Shown: positions 7,520 through 13,767, counted from the stretch's first letter. The stretch: 21,284 bases of DNA from an uncultured Bacilli bacterium (GCA_934101605.1 CAKORS010000012.1:1-21284); one strand, 5' to 3'. Made by a program: numbers and translations. Notes: generated by a model not told the origin, from the letters alone.

Positions 7520-7774
7520 ATGAATAATTTTAAGAGATACGATGTAATAGTTTTTAACGAACATGATAAAGTTGTTGTTTTAGCATCTACAATGCTAGAT
7601 GGAATTGAGTATTTATATGTTAATAAAATAACTGATGATGAACAAAATGTAACAGACGAATATGATATTTTAAAAGTAGATTGTTCTGATGCTACTTTAG
7701 AAAGTGTTGAAGATAAAACTATATTAGCTACTTTGCTTTCTACATTTGATGTTATGTTAAGAGAAGAAGAGTAA
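7520..7774 (+). CDS. Small acidic protein, DUF1292-like
   Basis: An 84-aa acidic protein with a beta-rich pattern: V-hydrophobic strands, then GIEYLYVNKI, an Asp/Glu-rich turn, and DILKV. It recalls DUF1292 (YrzB-type) proteins, whose function is unknown; the similarity is by pattern only. AAGGTGG (7508-7514) precedes the ATG by 5 nt. It lies 29 nt after the 6600 gene with no terminator between, so it is probably the second gene of that operon. The stop codon sits in the stem of an intrinsic terminator. Confidence 0.65.
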   Translation: MNNFKRYDVIVFNEHDKVVVLASTMLDGIEYLYVNKITDDEQNVTDEYDILKVDCSDATLESVEDKTILATLLSTFDVMLREEE

Positions 7775-7791
7775 ATGTTTACTCTTTTTTT
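7767..7791 (+). terminator. Intrinsic terminator of the 6600-7774 operon
   Basis: AGAGTAAA (7768-7775) pairs with TTTACTCT (7778-7785), followed by seven T (7785-7791). The stop codon of the 84-aa gene is inside the left arm. Confidence 0.8.
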
Positions 7792-7797
7792 AATAAT

Positions 7798-7832
7798 AAA
7801 AAAAGCACTTTAATTAGTGCTTTTCTTTTTTT
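7798..7832. terminator. Second, bidirectional terminator between convergent genes
   Basis: AAAAGCACT (7801-7809) and AGTGCTTTT (7816-7824) form a perfect 9-bp stem with a 6-nt loop holding the TAA of the minus-strand gene (7810-7812). T-rich tracts flank it on both strands, so it ends the cohesin/dockerin operon and backs up the terminator just before it. Confidence 0.8.
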
Positions 7833-9192
7833 CTTCTTGTGTTTTATCTTTTTTATTTGTTTTACTTTTTATTTTAATGTTGTTTGTTAAAGAAATTATA
7901 AATAATATAGCAAATAATAAGGAAGATGATGCAAGTGATAGTAATATTGTTTTTGTATTATTTAATTTAGTGTTTAAGGTATTTAGTTCTTCTTTATTAT
8001 ATCTTTGTATTGTTTGATCTTGTTCATCATATATATACCATGCATTTTTTCCGGTATTATTGTTTTTAGCGTAGAACATTCCGAATTTTGATGTTTTGTT
8101 TATTTTGTATATTTGTGCTTTATCTTCAATTATTGTTATTGTTGTAAGTTTTTTATAGTTATTATTTGGTTTTTTATCTAATGGTGTTAGTGATAGATTT
8201 CCTATTTTAATATTAGAGTATTGATAATATGTATTGTTTTTTTCATTATATATATATAATTTTATTTTATTTGTTTTTGTGTTTTTAAGTCCTACTAAAG
8301 TTAAATTTGTTGTTTTATTATATAAAGCTGGAATTTCTTGATTATTTATTGTTATTGTTTTAGCTTCGTAGTTATCTTCTTTTAAAAGACTTGCTTTTTT
8401 TACAATTGTGTAAGCCGTTTTATTAATTGTAATGTTTATTGGATTTTTATCTTCGATTGTTGCTATAATCGTGTATTTTTTCGTTGTTCCTTTTTCTGAT
8501 GTGACTATGATTTCAAATTTGTTTTCTCCATAATCTAGTTCAAATTCTCCAGTTCCTTCAATTTTTGCTTTATCATCTTCTGCTTCTGCATTGATTTTTA
8601 TTTTTTCTGTTTTACTATCTAATGATAATTTATATTCTAGAGTATCTTTATTAAAATCTTTATCTAGTTTTTGACCTTCAACTGAAAGACTTTTTAAGTT
8701 ATTATTTGTTGAGAAAGTTTTATTACTACTAGAATTATTATTTGAAGAACTAGAGTTACTGTTTGAGTTATTATTTGATCCAGATGAGGCTGATTTACCA
8801 GTTATTGTAACAGGAGATATAGATGGTTTAACTGAAGATTCATCTTCGGCGATCATTCCTGCAGCTTTTACTGAAACTGTTGAGGAACCCGATGCTATAA
8901 CTTTAAATGTAAAGGTATCTGTTCCTTTTCCACTTGTAATTGAACCAACACAATATAGACCAGAACAATTACCACTGCTAGATATAAGTGATAATTTTGA
9001 TGTATCATATGTTATTGTATAGTCATAAGCAAATATACTTGTACTACAAGATGAATATGCAGTAACTGTTATTGTGCTTCCTACAGTTGGATTTTTATTT
9101 GATGCGTATATGTCAATTAATCCTGATGCAGCTTTTACTTTTAATAATGGTGTTAAGAGTAGGGCGGTTATTAATAATAATTTCTTTTTCAT
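7810..9192 (-). CDS. Membrane-anchored cohesin-like domain protein
   Basis: A 460-aa surface protein. Order: signal peptide (1-21, cleavage likely after VKA); a cohesin-like beta domain (about 22-133), recognisable from NPTVGSTITVTAYS, then AYDYTITYDTSKLSLIS and GTDTFTFKVIASG; a Ser/Asn linker (134-158); a cadherin-like beta-sandwich (about 165-247, with LDKDFNKDTLEYKLSL and GTTKKYTI); a further beta-rich region (250-400); a transmembrane helix (about 414-437); and a Lys-rich cytoplasmic tail. There is no LPxTG motif, so it is anchored by the helix. ATG 9192 is chosen because AAGGAGG (9204-9198) lies 5 nt upstream and it gives a proper signal peptide; the in-frame codon at 9225 lies inside the upstream gene. 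It follows the dockerin-bearing glucosaminidase by 10 nt. Known cohesins bind dockerins; that this one binds its neighbour is inference. Confidence 0.82.
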   Translation of the reverse strand: MKKKLLLITALLLTPLLKVKAASGLIDIYASNKNPTVGSTITVTAYSSCSTSIFAYDYTITYDTSKLSLISSSGNCSGLYCVGSITSGKGTDTFTFKVIASGSSTVSVKAAGMIAEDESSVKPSISPVTITGKSASSGSNNNSNSNSSSSNNNSSSNKTFSTNNNLKSLSVEGQKLDKDFNKDTLEYKLSLDSKTEKIKINAEAEDDKAKIEGTGEFELDYGENKFEIIVTSEKGTTKKYTIIATIEDKNPINITINKTAYTIVKKASLLKEDNYEAKTITINNQEIPALYNKTTNLTLVGLKNTKTNKIKLYIYNEKNNTYYQYSNIKIGNLSLTPLDKKPNNNYKKLTTITIIEDKAQIYKINKTSKFGMFYAKNNNTGKNAWYIYDEQDQTIQRYNKEELNTLNTKLNNTKTILLSLASSSLLFAILFIISLTNNIKIKSKTNKKDKTQEEKKKSTN

Positions 9193-9202
9193 TTTTTCCT
9201 CC

Positions 9203-11398
9203 TTATTGTAAAGTTGTTTTACCAAGAATTGCTTTTTGAACTCTTAATAAATCTAAAATAGTTATTTTTCCATCATAATTTGTATCTGCGGCTACTTTGT
9301 ATTCTCCAGATAGAGGAGATTTATTAAGGATTGCTTTTTGAATTTTTAATAGATCTAGAATAGTTATTTTTCCATCTCCACTGCAATCTCCTTTTACTGA
9401 TAAAGTATATGTTTTTGTATCATTATCTATTGTAACTTTTAGTTTGTCTCCTGTTGCAAGATTTGAATTAGTTTTTGTTTTGTTATTTTTATCAGTTATT
9501 GTAACTTTTGCATTTGCGTCTTTTGAATAAATAGTATTTGATAATTCTGTTCCTGTTGTATTTTGTTTTATGTATGTTAGATAACCATCTTGATATTTTA
9601 TATTTATTTTGTTCATTATTTCTTCAACTGTTTTATTTGAAGGATCGGCTGGTTTATCTTGTTTAATTATAGTTATTGTATATGTTTTTACTTCACCGGT
9701 TTGACTGGTTACTGTTATTTTTGCTTGAGTTGTTTTATTGTTAAGTTTAATTGTTCCTGTTCCTGTTAGAGTAGCATTATTAGATTCTTTTGTTGCTGTT
9801 AGATTAACACTTGTTTTATCATATGCTACATATGTTGTATATTCTAGAACATCTTTATCGAATCCGTTAATTGTTGTTCCATCAATTTTTATATCTTTAA
9901 CGTTATTATTTGTATCCCCTATAGGAGGTAGTATTGTGTAAGTTGATGGTGTATTATTATAAACTGGGATATAGAAAGTAAATGCTGTATCAATTATTTT
10001 ATTATCTTTATATGTATCGTGTGTTGATAGTGCTTCACTAGCTGGTGCTACAACGTTTGTCATATATTGGTTTGTATATTCAGTATAATAAGCATTTGGG
10101 CCAACATTAAATTTTTGATAATAAAGTAAGTCTTGACCTTTATTTATATAGCTATCTGCAATGAATTTAGCTCCATATGTTATTGCTTTTTCTCTTGTAT
10201 TCCAAGGTGTTCCATCAAAATCTCCATTTGATACTATTCCAGCTGCAACAGCAAGACCTCTAGCAACAGGGGATGATGTTACACTATCTTGATAAGCTCC
10301 GATATTGTAGTAGTTATAATAACCACTCAAACTTTTTCCTCCATATTTTAGTGTACTTTTTCCAGATACTCCATCATAATTTTCATTTGTTCCACCTTCT
10401 TGTTTTACTCTTGCTGCTAAATGAACTGGAGAAATATTATAAGTTTTACCGGCATTCATAAATGTATTTACATAGTTATCACTAGAAAGATAAGAACTTC
10501 CAAATATATTTTTTACAATTGAATTTGTCTGTGTTTTACTGTCATATGATAGTTTTTCAAAGGCAAATATATTTGTATCATTTAAGTAATTTCTTGGATC
10601 CATATATACTGCTACTACGGAAGAAGAAGCTACATACCAAGTGGAACCTTCAGCAGGTTTATTACTTAATCTATAAGAATCAATATTAGTTTGAATATAG
10701 TTTTTTCCTACTTCTTGATTAACAGCAGTACTGAAATCTTTGTTTGTTTTTTCAGCTTTAAATACCCAGTTTGGATGTTGCTTATGTATCTTTGTTAGGA
10801 AGGGTAAGTAGCTTTCTGGGAAACCAGCTTGTCTTAATGTATTATAATATGCTTCATCTGTTGCAGTTAAGTCTTCATAACTTTTGACTAGTTTTGTTAA
10901 AACATATCCTGTTTTATTGTTATAGTAAGATATTTTTGTCCATGTAGAACCTTTTTCTAATATTTTTACTTTTGTTCCCATATATAGGGTGTCTATTGAT
11001 GAACTAAATGATGCTGTTGCTCTAACACTTGCGTAATCTTCACTGATTCTTGTTCCCCATGAATCTGATGTATAGTAACCGTTATAAGTTGTTGTGCCTT
11101 CTGATGAAGCTGATACTGTTACCATACTACTGCATAAATAACCAGTATAAGATGAATATTGAACTTTATACCATCCTGAACTACAACCATCACCACTAAA
11201 TTTATCCGTTGATAAAAGATTAACTGTTTTACCATAAGGAATAGCAACTATTATAGCTTTATTTGTTCCAGGTTCTTTTCTTAGATTTACACCTTCTGGA
11301 TCATTTATTACAGCAGTGGCAGCATTGATAGAATTAAAGAAAATAAAAAAACTAAAACAGAGTACAAATAATGCTAAAAGTTTCTTATGTTTATTCAC
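9203..11398 (-). CDS. Secreted SH3-glucosaminidase (autolysin) with C-terminal type I dockerin
   Basis: A 731-aa secreted peptidoglycan hydrolase. Order: signal peptide (1-26); two bacterial SH3 domains (about 30-95 and 115-175), wall-binding; a segment with FPESYLPFLTKIHKQHPNW typical of Firmicutes glucosaminidases; a GH73-type endo-beta-N-acetylglucosaminidase domain (about 300-455) with the likely catalytic Glu334 in VKQEGG, plus NIGAY and GAKFIADSYINKGQD; a cadherin-like beta-sandwich (about 498-580); a small beta domain (585-668); and a type I dockerin (670-731). The dockerin has two calcium-binding repeats, DCSGDGKITILD and DTNYDGKITILD, each with Asp/Ser/Asn ligands at positions 1, 3, 5 and Asp at 12. 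It starts at GTG 11398, preceded by GAGGTGG. It is first in an operon with the cohesin-like gene. Function as a wall hydrolase is well supported; docking is inferred. Confidence 0.9.
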   Translation of the reverse strand: MNKHKKLLALFVLCFSFFIFFNSINAATAVINDPEGVNLRKEPGTNKAIIVAIPYGKTVNLLSTDKFSGDGCSSGWYKVQYSSYTGYLCSSMVTVSASSEGTTTYNGYYTSDSWGTRISEDYASVRATASFSSSIDTLYMGTKVKILEKGSTWTKISYYNNKTGYVLTKLVKSYEDLTATDEAYYNTLRQAGFPESYLPFLTKIHKQHPNWVFKAEKTNKDFSTAVNQEVGKNYIQTNIDSYRLSNKPAEGSTWYVASSSVVAVYMDPRNYLNDTNIFAFEKLSYDSKTQTNSIVKNIFGSSYLSSDNYVNTFMNAGKTYNISPVHLAARVKQEGGTNENYDGVSGKSTLKYGGKSLSGYYNYYNIGAYQDSVTSSPVARGLAVAAGIVSNGDFDGTPWNTREKAITYGAKFIADSYINKGQDLLYYQKFNVGPNAYYTEYTNQYMTNVVAPASEALSTHDTYKDNKIIDTAFTFYIPVYNNTPSTYTILPPIGDTNNNVKDIKIDGTTINGFDKDVLEYTTYVAYDKTSVNLTATKESNNATLTGTGTIKLNNKTTQAKITVTSQTGEVKTYTITIIKQDKPADPSNKTVEEIMNKINIKYQDGYLTYIKQNTTGTELSNTIYSKDANAKVTITDKNNKTKTNSNLATGDKLKVTIDNDTKTYTLSVKGDCSGDGKITILDLLKIQKAILNKSPLSGEYKVAADTNYDGKITILDLLRVQKAILGKTTLQ
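9206..9391 (-). repeat. Tandem duplicated dockerin repeat
   Basis: The two calcium-binding segments of the dockerin are recognisable at DNA level as two imperfect copies about 100 nt apart, each coding for DGKITILDLL followed by a Gln-Lys-Ala-Ile-Leu helix. The near identity (DLLKIQKAIL and DLLRVQKAIL) gives the internal two-fold symmetry typical of type I dockerins. Confidence 0.8.
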
Positions 11399-11429
11399 GA
11401 TACCACCTCATTATCTTATTCTTATAATA

Positions 11430-11438
11430 ATTATAACA
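11430..11438 (-). promoter_or_regulatory. Extended -10 promoter of the glucosaminidase/cohesin operon
   Basis: On the minus strand, TGTTATAAT (11438-11430) lies about 32 nt upstream of the GTG start. TTGTAT (11461-11456) is a poor -35 at 20-nt spacing. Confidence 0.45.
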
Positions 11439-11549
11439 AAAAAGCTTTTTCAATGATACAAATTTTGACATTTTTTTATAGAAATTTACTTTTAATTGTA
11501 AATATTCTTTATAATATTTCATATTTTATTAATAAATAGATATTATAGC

Positions 11550-11579
11550 TTGATTTTGTTTTAATTATAATGATATAAT
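11550..11579 (+). promoter_or_regulatory. Promoter of tRNA-Cys
   Basis: TTGATT (11550-11555), an 18-nt spacer and TATAAT (11574-11579) preceded by TGA, giving a start about 6 nt before the tRNA. The rest of 11399-11591 holds nothing else I can recognise. Confidence 0.6.
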
Positions 11580-11591
11580 ATCAATTGTCAT

Positions 11592-11665
11592 GGGGCTATA
11601 GCCAAGCGGTAAGGCATGGGTCTGCAAAACCTTGAGCACCGGTTCAAATCCGGTTAGCCCCTCCA
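11592..11665 (+). tRNA. tRNA-Cys (anticodon GCA)
   Basis: A 74-nt tRNA with encoded CCA. The acceptor stem GGGGCTA pairs with TAGCCCC, followed by discriminator T and CCA. The D arm contains AGCGGTAAGGC, the anticodon loop CTGCAAA carries GCA, and the T arm is CCGGTTCAAATCCGG. The anticodon and the overall sequence match Firmicutes tRNA-Cys. It stands alone, not in a tRNA cluster, with its own promoter and terminator. Confidence 0.96.
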
Positions 11666-11709
11666 TTGACAAATTTGTTCGAATTATTTAGTTTGAACTT
11701 GATATACGG

Positions 11710-11734
11710 AATCAATCGAAAGGTTGATTTTTTT
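11710..11734 (+). terminator. Intrinsic terminator after tRNA-Cys
   Basis: AATCAATC (11710-11717), a GAAA tetraloop (11718-11721) and GGTTGATT (11722-11729) form an 8-bp stem with one G-U pair, followed by a seven-T run (11728-11734). It lies 45 nt after the tRNA. Confidence 0.88.
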
Positions 11735-11871
11735 GTGTCTTATAAATCAATCATCTTAAAAAATGATAGATATAAATATGAAATTTCCATTTCTAGTATT
11801 ATATGGGCTTTCTATGAAAAAACTTGTATTATTTTTACAAAAAAATTAATAATCCAATATTGAATGAAATA

Positions 11872-11880
11872 TGTTATAAT
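11872..11880 (+). promoter_or_regulatory. Extended -10 promoter of the 11906 gene
   Basis: TGTTATAAT, 25 nt before the ATG; no good -35. The preceding bases 11735-11871 show nothing recognisable. Confidence 0.45.
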
Positions 11881-11905
11881 TAACTTATAGTTGGGAGTTA
11901 ATTTT

Positions 11906-12217
11906 ATGAACATAAATTTAACGGATTTGAGAAGAAATAGTTCTGGTATTGATTATGAAGATGGCTACAGAATTATATATTTTTGTGATAATAAGTATAA
12001 AATAGGAGAGTATTGCAAATCAATCGAGGGGTTTATGATCGGATTTGCTGAATGTGATCCAATAATTGATTGTGATGATGTACCTAAATTTATTTCGACG
12101 ACTGATTTACTTAACAGATACTTAAAAGAAATGAATGAAATTGATGGTGTTGCAATTTATAATGTAAATGGTCAGTGTGTTGATAAAATTAATAGAAGAT
12201 ATAAAACAAGAATTTAA
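11906..12217 (+). CDS. Small protein of unknown function
   Basis: A 103-aa soluble protein I do not recognise. It is rich in Asp, Ile and Asn, has four cysteines, no signal peptide or transmembrane segment, and a mixed alpha/beta look (strands YRIIYFCDN and GVAIYNVNG, with a helix DLLNRYLKEMNE between). ATG 11906 is preferred because GGGAG (11893-11897) lies 8 nt upstream and an extended -10 precedes it; TTG 11891 is in frame but overlaps the ribosome site. It has its own promoter and may end at the terminator at 12373, leaving a long 3' untranslated region, since no closer hairpin with a T run is seen. Confidence 0.65.
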   Translation: MNINLTDLRRNSSGIDYEDGYRIIYFCDNKYKIGEYCKSIEGFMIGFAECDPIIDCDDVPKFISTTDLLNRYLKEMNEIDGVAIYNVNGQCVDKINRRYKTRI

Positions 12218-12457
12218 GATTTTTTCTTTGAGCTATTAATTTTAATTAAATAATTTTGTGTAATTATATACAATTTTATGATATATTGTATTTGATTGAT
12301 ATTTATATATCAATTTGTGTATTTTTAAAAGTTGTAGATATATATGACATTGGCTCAAATGTTAGAAAATATAAAGTATCTTTTATGGATACTTTTTTTG
12401 TTTTATGCAGATAAAACGCAGATTATGTGCAAATTATTAACTTTTTATTGTTTTTAA
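12218..12457. other. AT-rich intergenic stretch with an 8-bp palindrome
   Basis: No convincing gene. It contains the inverted repeat ATTGATAT (12295-12302) / ATATCAAT (12307-12314) with a 4-nt loop and, further on, an intrinsic terminator (12373-12399). A 37-codon frame from ATG 12344 has no ribosome site and runs through the terminator. The stretch may be the long 3' end of the 11906 transcript or carry a short RNA. Confidence 0.4.
12373..12399 (+). terminator. Intrinsic terminator
   Basis: AAAGTATC (12373-12380) and GATACTTT (12388-12395), 7-nt loop, followed by a seven-T run (12393-12399). It is 155 nt after the stop of the 11906 gene and insulates the strong promoter at 12458 from upstream transcription. 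Confidence 0.85.
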
Positions 12458-12487
12458 TTGACAAATAAAATATGTGGGATTTATACT
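12458..12487 (+). promoter_or_regulatory. Strong sigma-A promoter of the small-ORF cassette
   Basis: A perfect TTGACA (12458-12463), an 18-nt spacer and TATACT (12482-12487). This is the only perfect -35 box paired with a good -10 in the window. The predicted start near 12494 gives a short leader before the first small ORF. Confidence 0.72.
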
Positions 12488-12525
12488 CTTGGTGTAATAT
12501 TATGAAGAAGGGAGAGTGATTAATT

Positions 12526-12588
12526 ATGATAAGTATTACAAGAGTTAGTGACTTCTATATGATGGTTAGTCACGTATCATCCAAATAA
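12526..12588 (+). CDS. Putative 20-aa leader peptide
   Basis: A 20-codon ORF (MISITRVSDFYMMVSHVSSK) directly behind the strong promoter, with AAGGGAGAG (12509-12517) 8 nt before the ATG. Its size, position just after the start of transcription and good ribosome site suit a leader peptide. Its last codons and stop (TCC AAA TAA) form the left arm of an inverted repeat (12579-12629), so a ribosome ending or pausing here would open that stem. No known leader sequence is recognised; expression is inferred. Confidence 0.5.
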   Translation: MISITRVSDFYMMVSHVSSK

Positions 12589-12629
12589 TTGTTACTTAAA
12601 AAAGAAAGGAAGTGTGAATTATTTTGGAT
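12579..12629 (+). repeat. Inverted repeat overlapping the leader stop
   Basis: ATCCAAATAATT (12579-12590) pairs with AATTATTTTGGAT (12617-12629) with a single bulged T. The loop carries a ribosome-site-like AAAGGAAG (12605-12612). The right arm includes the TTG (12624) of a 21-codon frame ending at 12689. This resembles the layout of translational attenuators. Confidence 0.6.
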
Positions 12630-12646
12630 AGAAAATTTTATTTAAA

Positions 12647-12722
12647 AAGGCAAGATAATTTACACTTTAATAATTATTATTTTGCTTAATATTTTTTAGT
12701 TATATAGTGTTTATCTTGCCTT
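12647..12722 (+). repeat. Long imperfect inverted repeat
   Basis: AAGGCAAGATAA (12647-12658) pairs with TTATCTTGCCTT (12711-12722); after a 3-nt bulge, ACACT (12662-12666) pairs with AGTGT (12706-12710). A 39-nt AT-rich loop lies between. The structure ends 4 nt before the ribosome site of the 52-aa gene. Confidence 0.7.
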
Positions 12723-12738
12723 ATTGAAAGGTGAGATT

Positions 12739-12897
12739 ATGAGAAAAAGAGTTTTTTTAAAACAGCATGAAGATCTCATCTCTATTATTATAACTATAGT
12801 TAAAATTATTAATATATTTATTAGTTTTAAAATTATTAGTATTTTTATTATTATAATTGAAAAAGTAATTGATAAAGAAAAGAAACAACAGAGGTGA
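12739..12897 (+). CDS. 52-aa small membrane protein
   Basis: A short ORF encoding a basic N-terminus (MRKRVFLKQHED), an Ile-rich hydrophobic core (about residues 14-40) and a charged C-terminus (EKVIDKEKKQQR): a one-helix (or tight two-segment) membrane peptide. GAAAGGTGAG (12726-12735) is placed properly before the ATG, and it ends with TGA. It lies in the cassette driven by the 12458 promoter and is followed by an intrinsic terminator (12915-12937). TGAGAT (12732-12737) near the start can pair with ATCTCA (12773-12778), which could mask initiation. Size and layout recall type I toxin or small regulatory membrane peptides, but no family is recognised and no antisense RNA gene is evident. Confidence 0.6.
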   Translation: MRKRVFLKQHEDLISIIITIVKIINIFISFKIISIFIIIIEKVIDKEKKQQR

Positions 12898-12914
12898 GAT
12901 ATGTTGTTTTCTTG

Positions 12915-12937
12915 GAGCATTTTTAATGCTCTTTTTT
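12915..12937 (+). terminator. Intrinsic terminator between the small-ORF cassette and the 12973 gene
   Basis: GAGCATT (12915-12921), TTT loop, AATGCTC (12925-12931), then six T (12932-12937). It begins 18 nt after the stop of the 52-aa ORF. No strong promoter lies between it and the next gene, so read-through may control that gene. Confidence 0.85.
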
Positions 12938-12972
12938 ATTTTTTGTGTTATCCTATATACGGAGGATATGTT

Positions 12973-13455
12973 ATGAGTAGTATATATGATTATGGTGAAA
13001 ATTATTTTAATTGGCTTAATGAAGCTTTAGATAAAGATGGTATTATTTTGACAGAGCATGATTTTACAAAATTGAATAAAAAAGATATAGCAAGTGTTGC
13101 TTTTTTGTATAAATATATTGATAGTTATGCTAAAGAAAATTATATTTATCCTAATGAGTTTAATCATGGAGATTTTTATTTACTAAAGAGGGATGAAGAA
13201 AAATATAGAATAGGTAGAGTTACTTCTAAGGAGGAGTTTTATTTTTGTGATAGAGCTTTATTTTATGATGATTTGCCATCTTTAGATTTTTATGATATAA
13301 AAAATAATGTTGATTATGAAGATAAAACAACAATAGAGGAAAAGTTGGAGAAGTTATCCTTATCTGTAAAAGAGATGTTAGAAAGTGGTGTGCCTATAGA
13401 GGCAATAGATGATGTTGTTAGTTCATATAAATGCAAGAAACGTGTTAAAAAATAG
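12973..13455 (+). CDS. Uncharacterised acidic protein
   Basis: A 160-aa soluble protein, family not recognised. It is rich in Asp, Glu, Lys and Tyr, with an alpha/beta middle part (FNHGDFYLLKRDEEKYRIGRVTS looks like paired strands) and a C-terminal helical region (IEEKLEKLSLSVKEMLESG) ending in a basic KCKKRVKK tail. I start it at ATG 12973, where GGAGGA (12961-12966) is 6 nt upstream. An in-frame ATG at 12901 would add a hydrophobic 24-residue extension, but that would translate through a terminator and its ribosome site (AGGTGAG) is only 2 nt away. It ends before a bidirectional terminator shared with bL28. Confidence 0.65.
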   Translation: MSSIYDYGENYFNWLNEALDKDGIILTEHDFTKLNKKDIASVAFLYKYIDSYAKENYIYPNEFNHGDFYLLKRDEEKYRIGRVTSKEEFYFCDRALFYDDLPSLDFYDIKNNVDYEDKTTIEEKLEKLSLSVKEMLESGVPIEAIDDVVSSYKCKKRVKK

Positions 13456-13462
13456 ATATATT

Positions 13463-13490
13463 AAAAGCAGCTTAATTAAGCTGCTTTTTT
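13463..13490. terminator. Bidirectional terminator between 12973 gene and rpmB
   Basis: AAAAGCAGCTT (13463-13473) and AAGCTGCTTTT (13478-13488), AATT loop, with a six-T run on the plus strand (13485-13490). The stop codon of rpmB (13478-13476) is at the centre of the palindrome. Confidence 0.85.
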
Positions 13491-13646
13491 CATAGTTCTT
13501 GCTTCTTTAGCAGAAACTCTTACTTTTTCACCATTTGCTAGTGTAACTACTTGAAGGTTTAATCCTTGTTTTTTCTTTGTTACTTTTAGACAGTTAGGTC
13601 TTATATTTTTAACATTAGGTTTTCTATTTGATAAATTTTTAGCCAT
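13476..13646 (-). CDS. rpmB: Large ribosomal subunit protein bL28
   Basis: A 56-aa, highly basic protein (MAKNLSNRKPNVKNIR...). The C-terminal half GLNLQVVTLANGEKVRVSAKEARTMKK follows the bL28 pattern of N-L-Q followed by a G-turn and VRVSAK seen in Bacilli and Mollicutes, and MAK is the usual start. The N-terminal part is shorter and less conserved than the usual 62 aa, and the zinc-site cysteines of some bL28 are not present as pairs, so the identity is likely rather than certain. AGGAGG (13660-13655) lies 8 nt upstream of the ATG, with a promoter behind it. It is a single-gene unit divergent from dnaE. bL28 binds 23S rRNA late in 50S assembly. Confidence 0.75.
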   Translation of the reverse strand: MAKNLSNRKPNVKNIRPNCLKVTKKKQGLNLQVVTLANGEKVRVSAKEARTMKKAA

Positions 13647-13679
13647 TTATAGTCCCTCCTCTTTGAAAATTGCATTATA

Positions 13680-13708
13680 AATTTACCATAAAATAAGGGA
13701 TAAGTCAA
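13680..13708 (-). promoter_or_regulatory. Promoter of rpmB
   Basis: On the minus strand, TTGACT (13708-13703), a 17-nt spacer and TAAATT (13685-13680), preceded by TGG as an extended -10. It is 34 nt upstream of the bL28 ATG. Confidence 0.6.
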
Positions 13709-13736
13709 CATTTTTATGTTTTTAAGTTGTTTTATA

Positions 13737-13745
13737 TGATAAAAT
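13737..13745 (+). promoter_or_regulatory. Extended -10 promoter of dnaE
   Basis: TGATAAAAT, 22 nt before the dnaE ATG; the -35 is weak. The divergent rpmB -35 box lies about 30 nt away. Confidence 0.4.
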
Positions 13746-13767
13746 ATAAATGAAGGAGGTAGATGTT

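Noticed and set aside
11666..11863. A 65-codon frame starting at TTG directly after tRNA-Cys
   Set aside because: It has no ribosome site, starts on the first base after the CCA end, and runs through the tRNA terminator.
12344..12457. A 37-codon frame (MTLAQMLENIKYLL...) in the AT-rich intergenic stretch
   Set aside because: No ribosome site, and it spans a strong intrinsic terminator.
12624..12689. A 21-codon frame with TTG start between the two inverted repeats
   Set aside because: Kept only as part of the attenuator hypothesis: the start is a weak TTG, spacing from AAAGGAAG is long, and the sequence is not recognised.
12647..12722. A miniature transposable element based on the AAGGCAAGATAA inverted repeat
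   Set aside because: No target-site duplication is seen flanking it and no second copy occurs in the window; a transcript hairpin explains it better.
12711..12920. A 69-codon hydrophobic frame on the minus strand
   Set aside because: It lies antisense to the 52-aa ORF, whose AT/Ile-rich composition produces it; it has no ribosome site and would cross the terminator.
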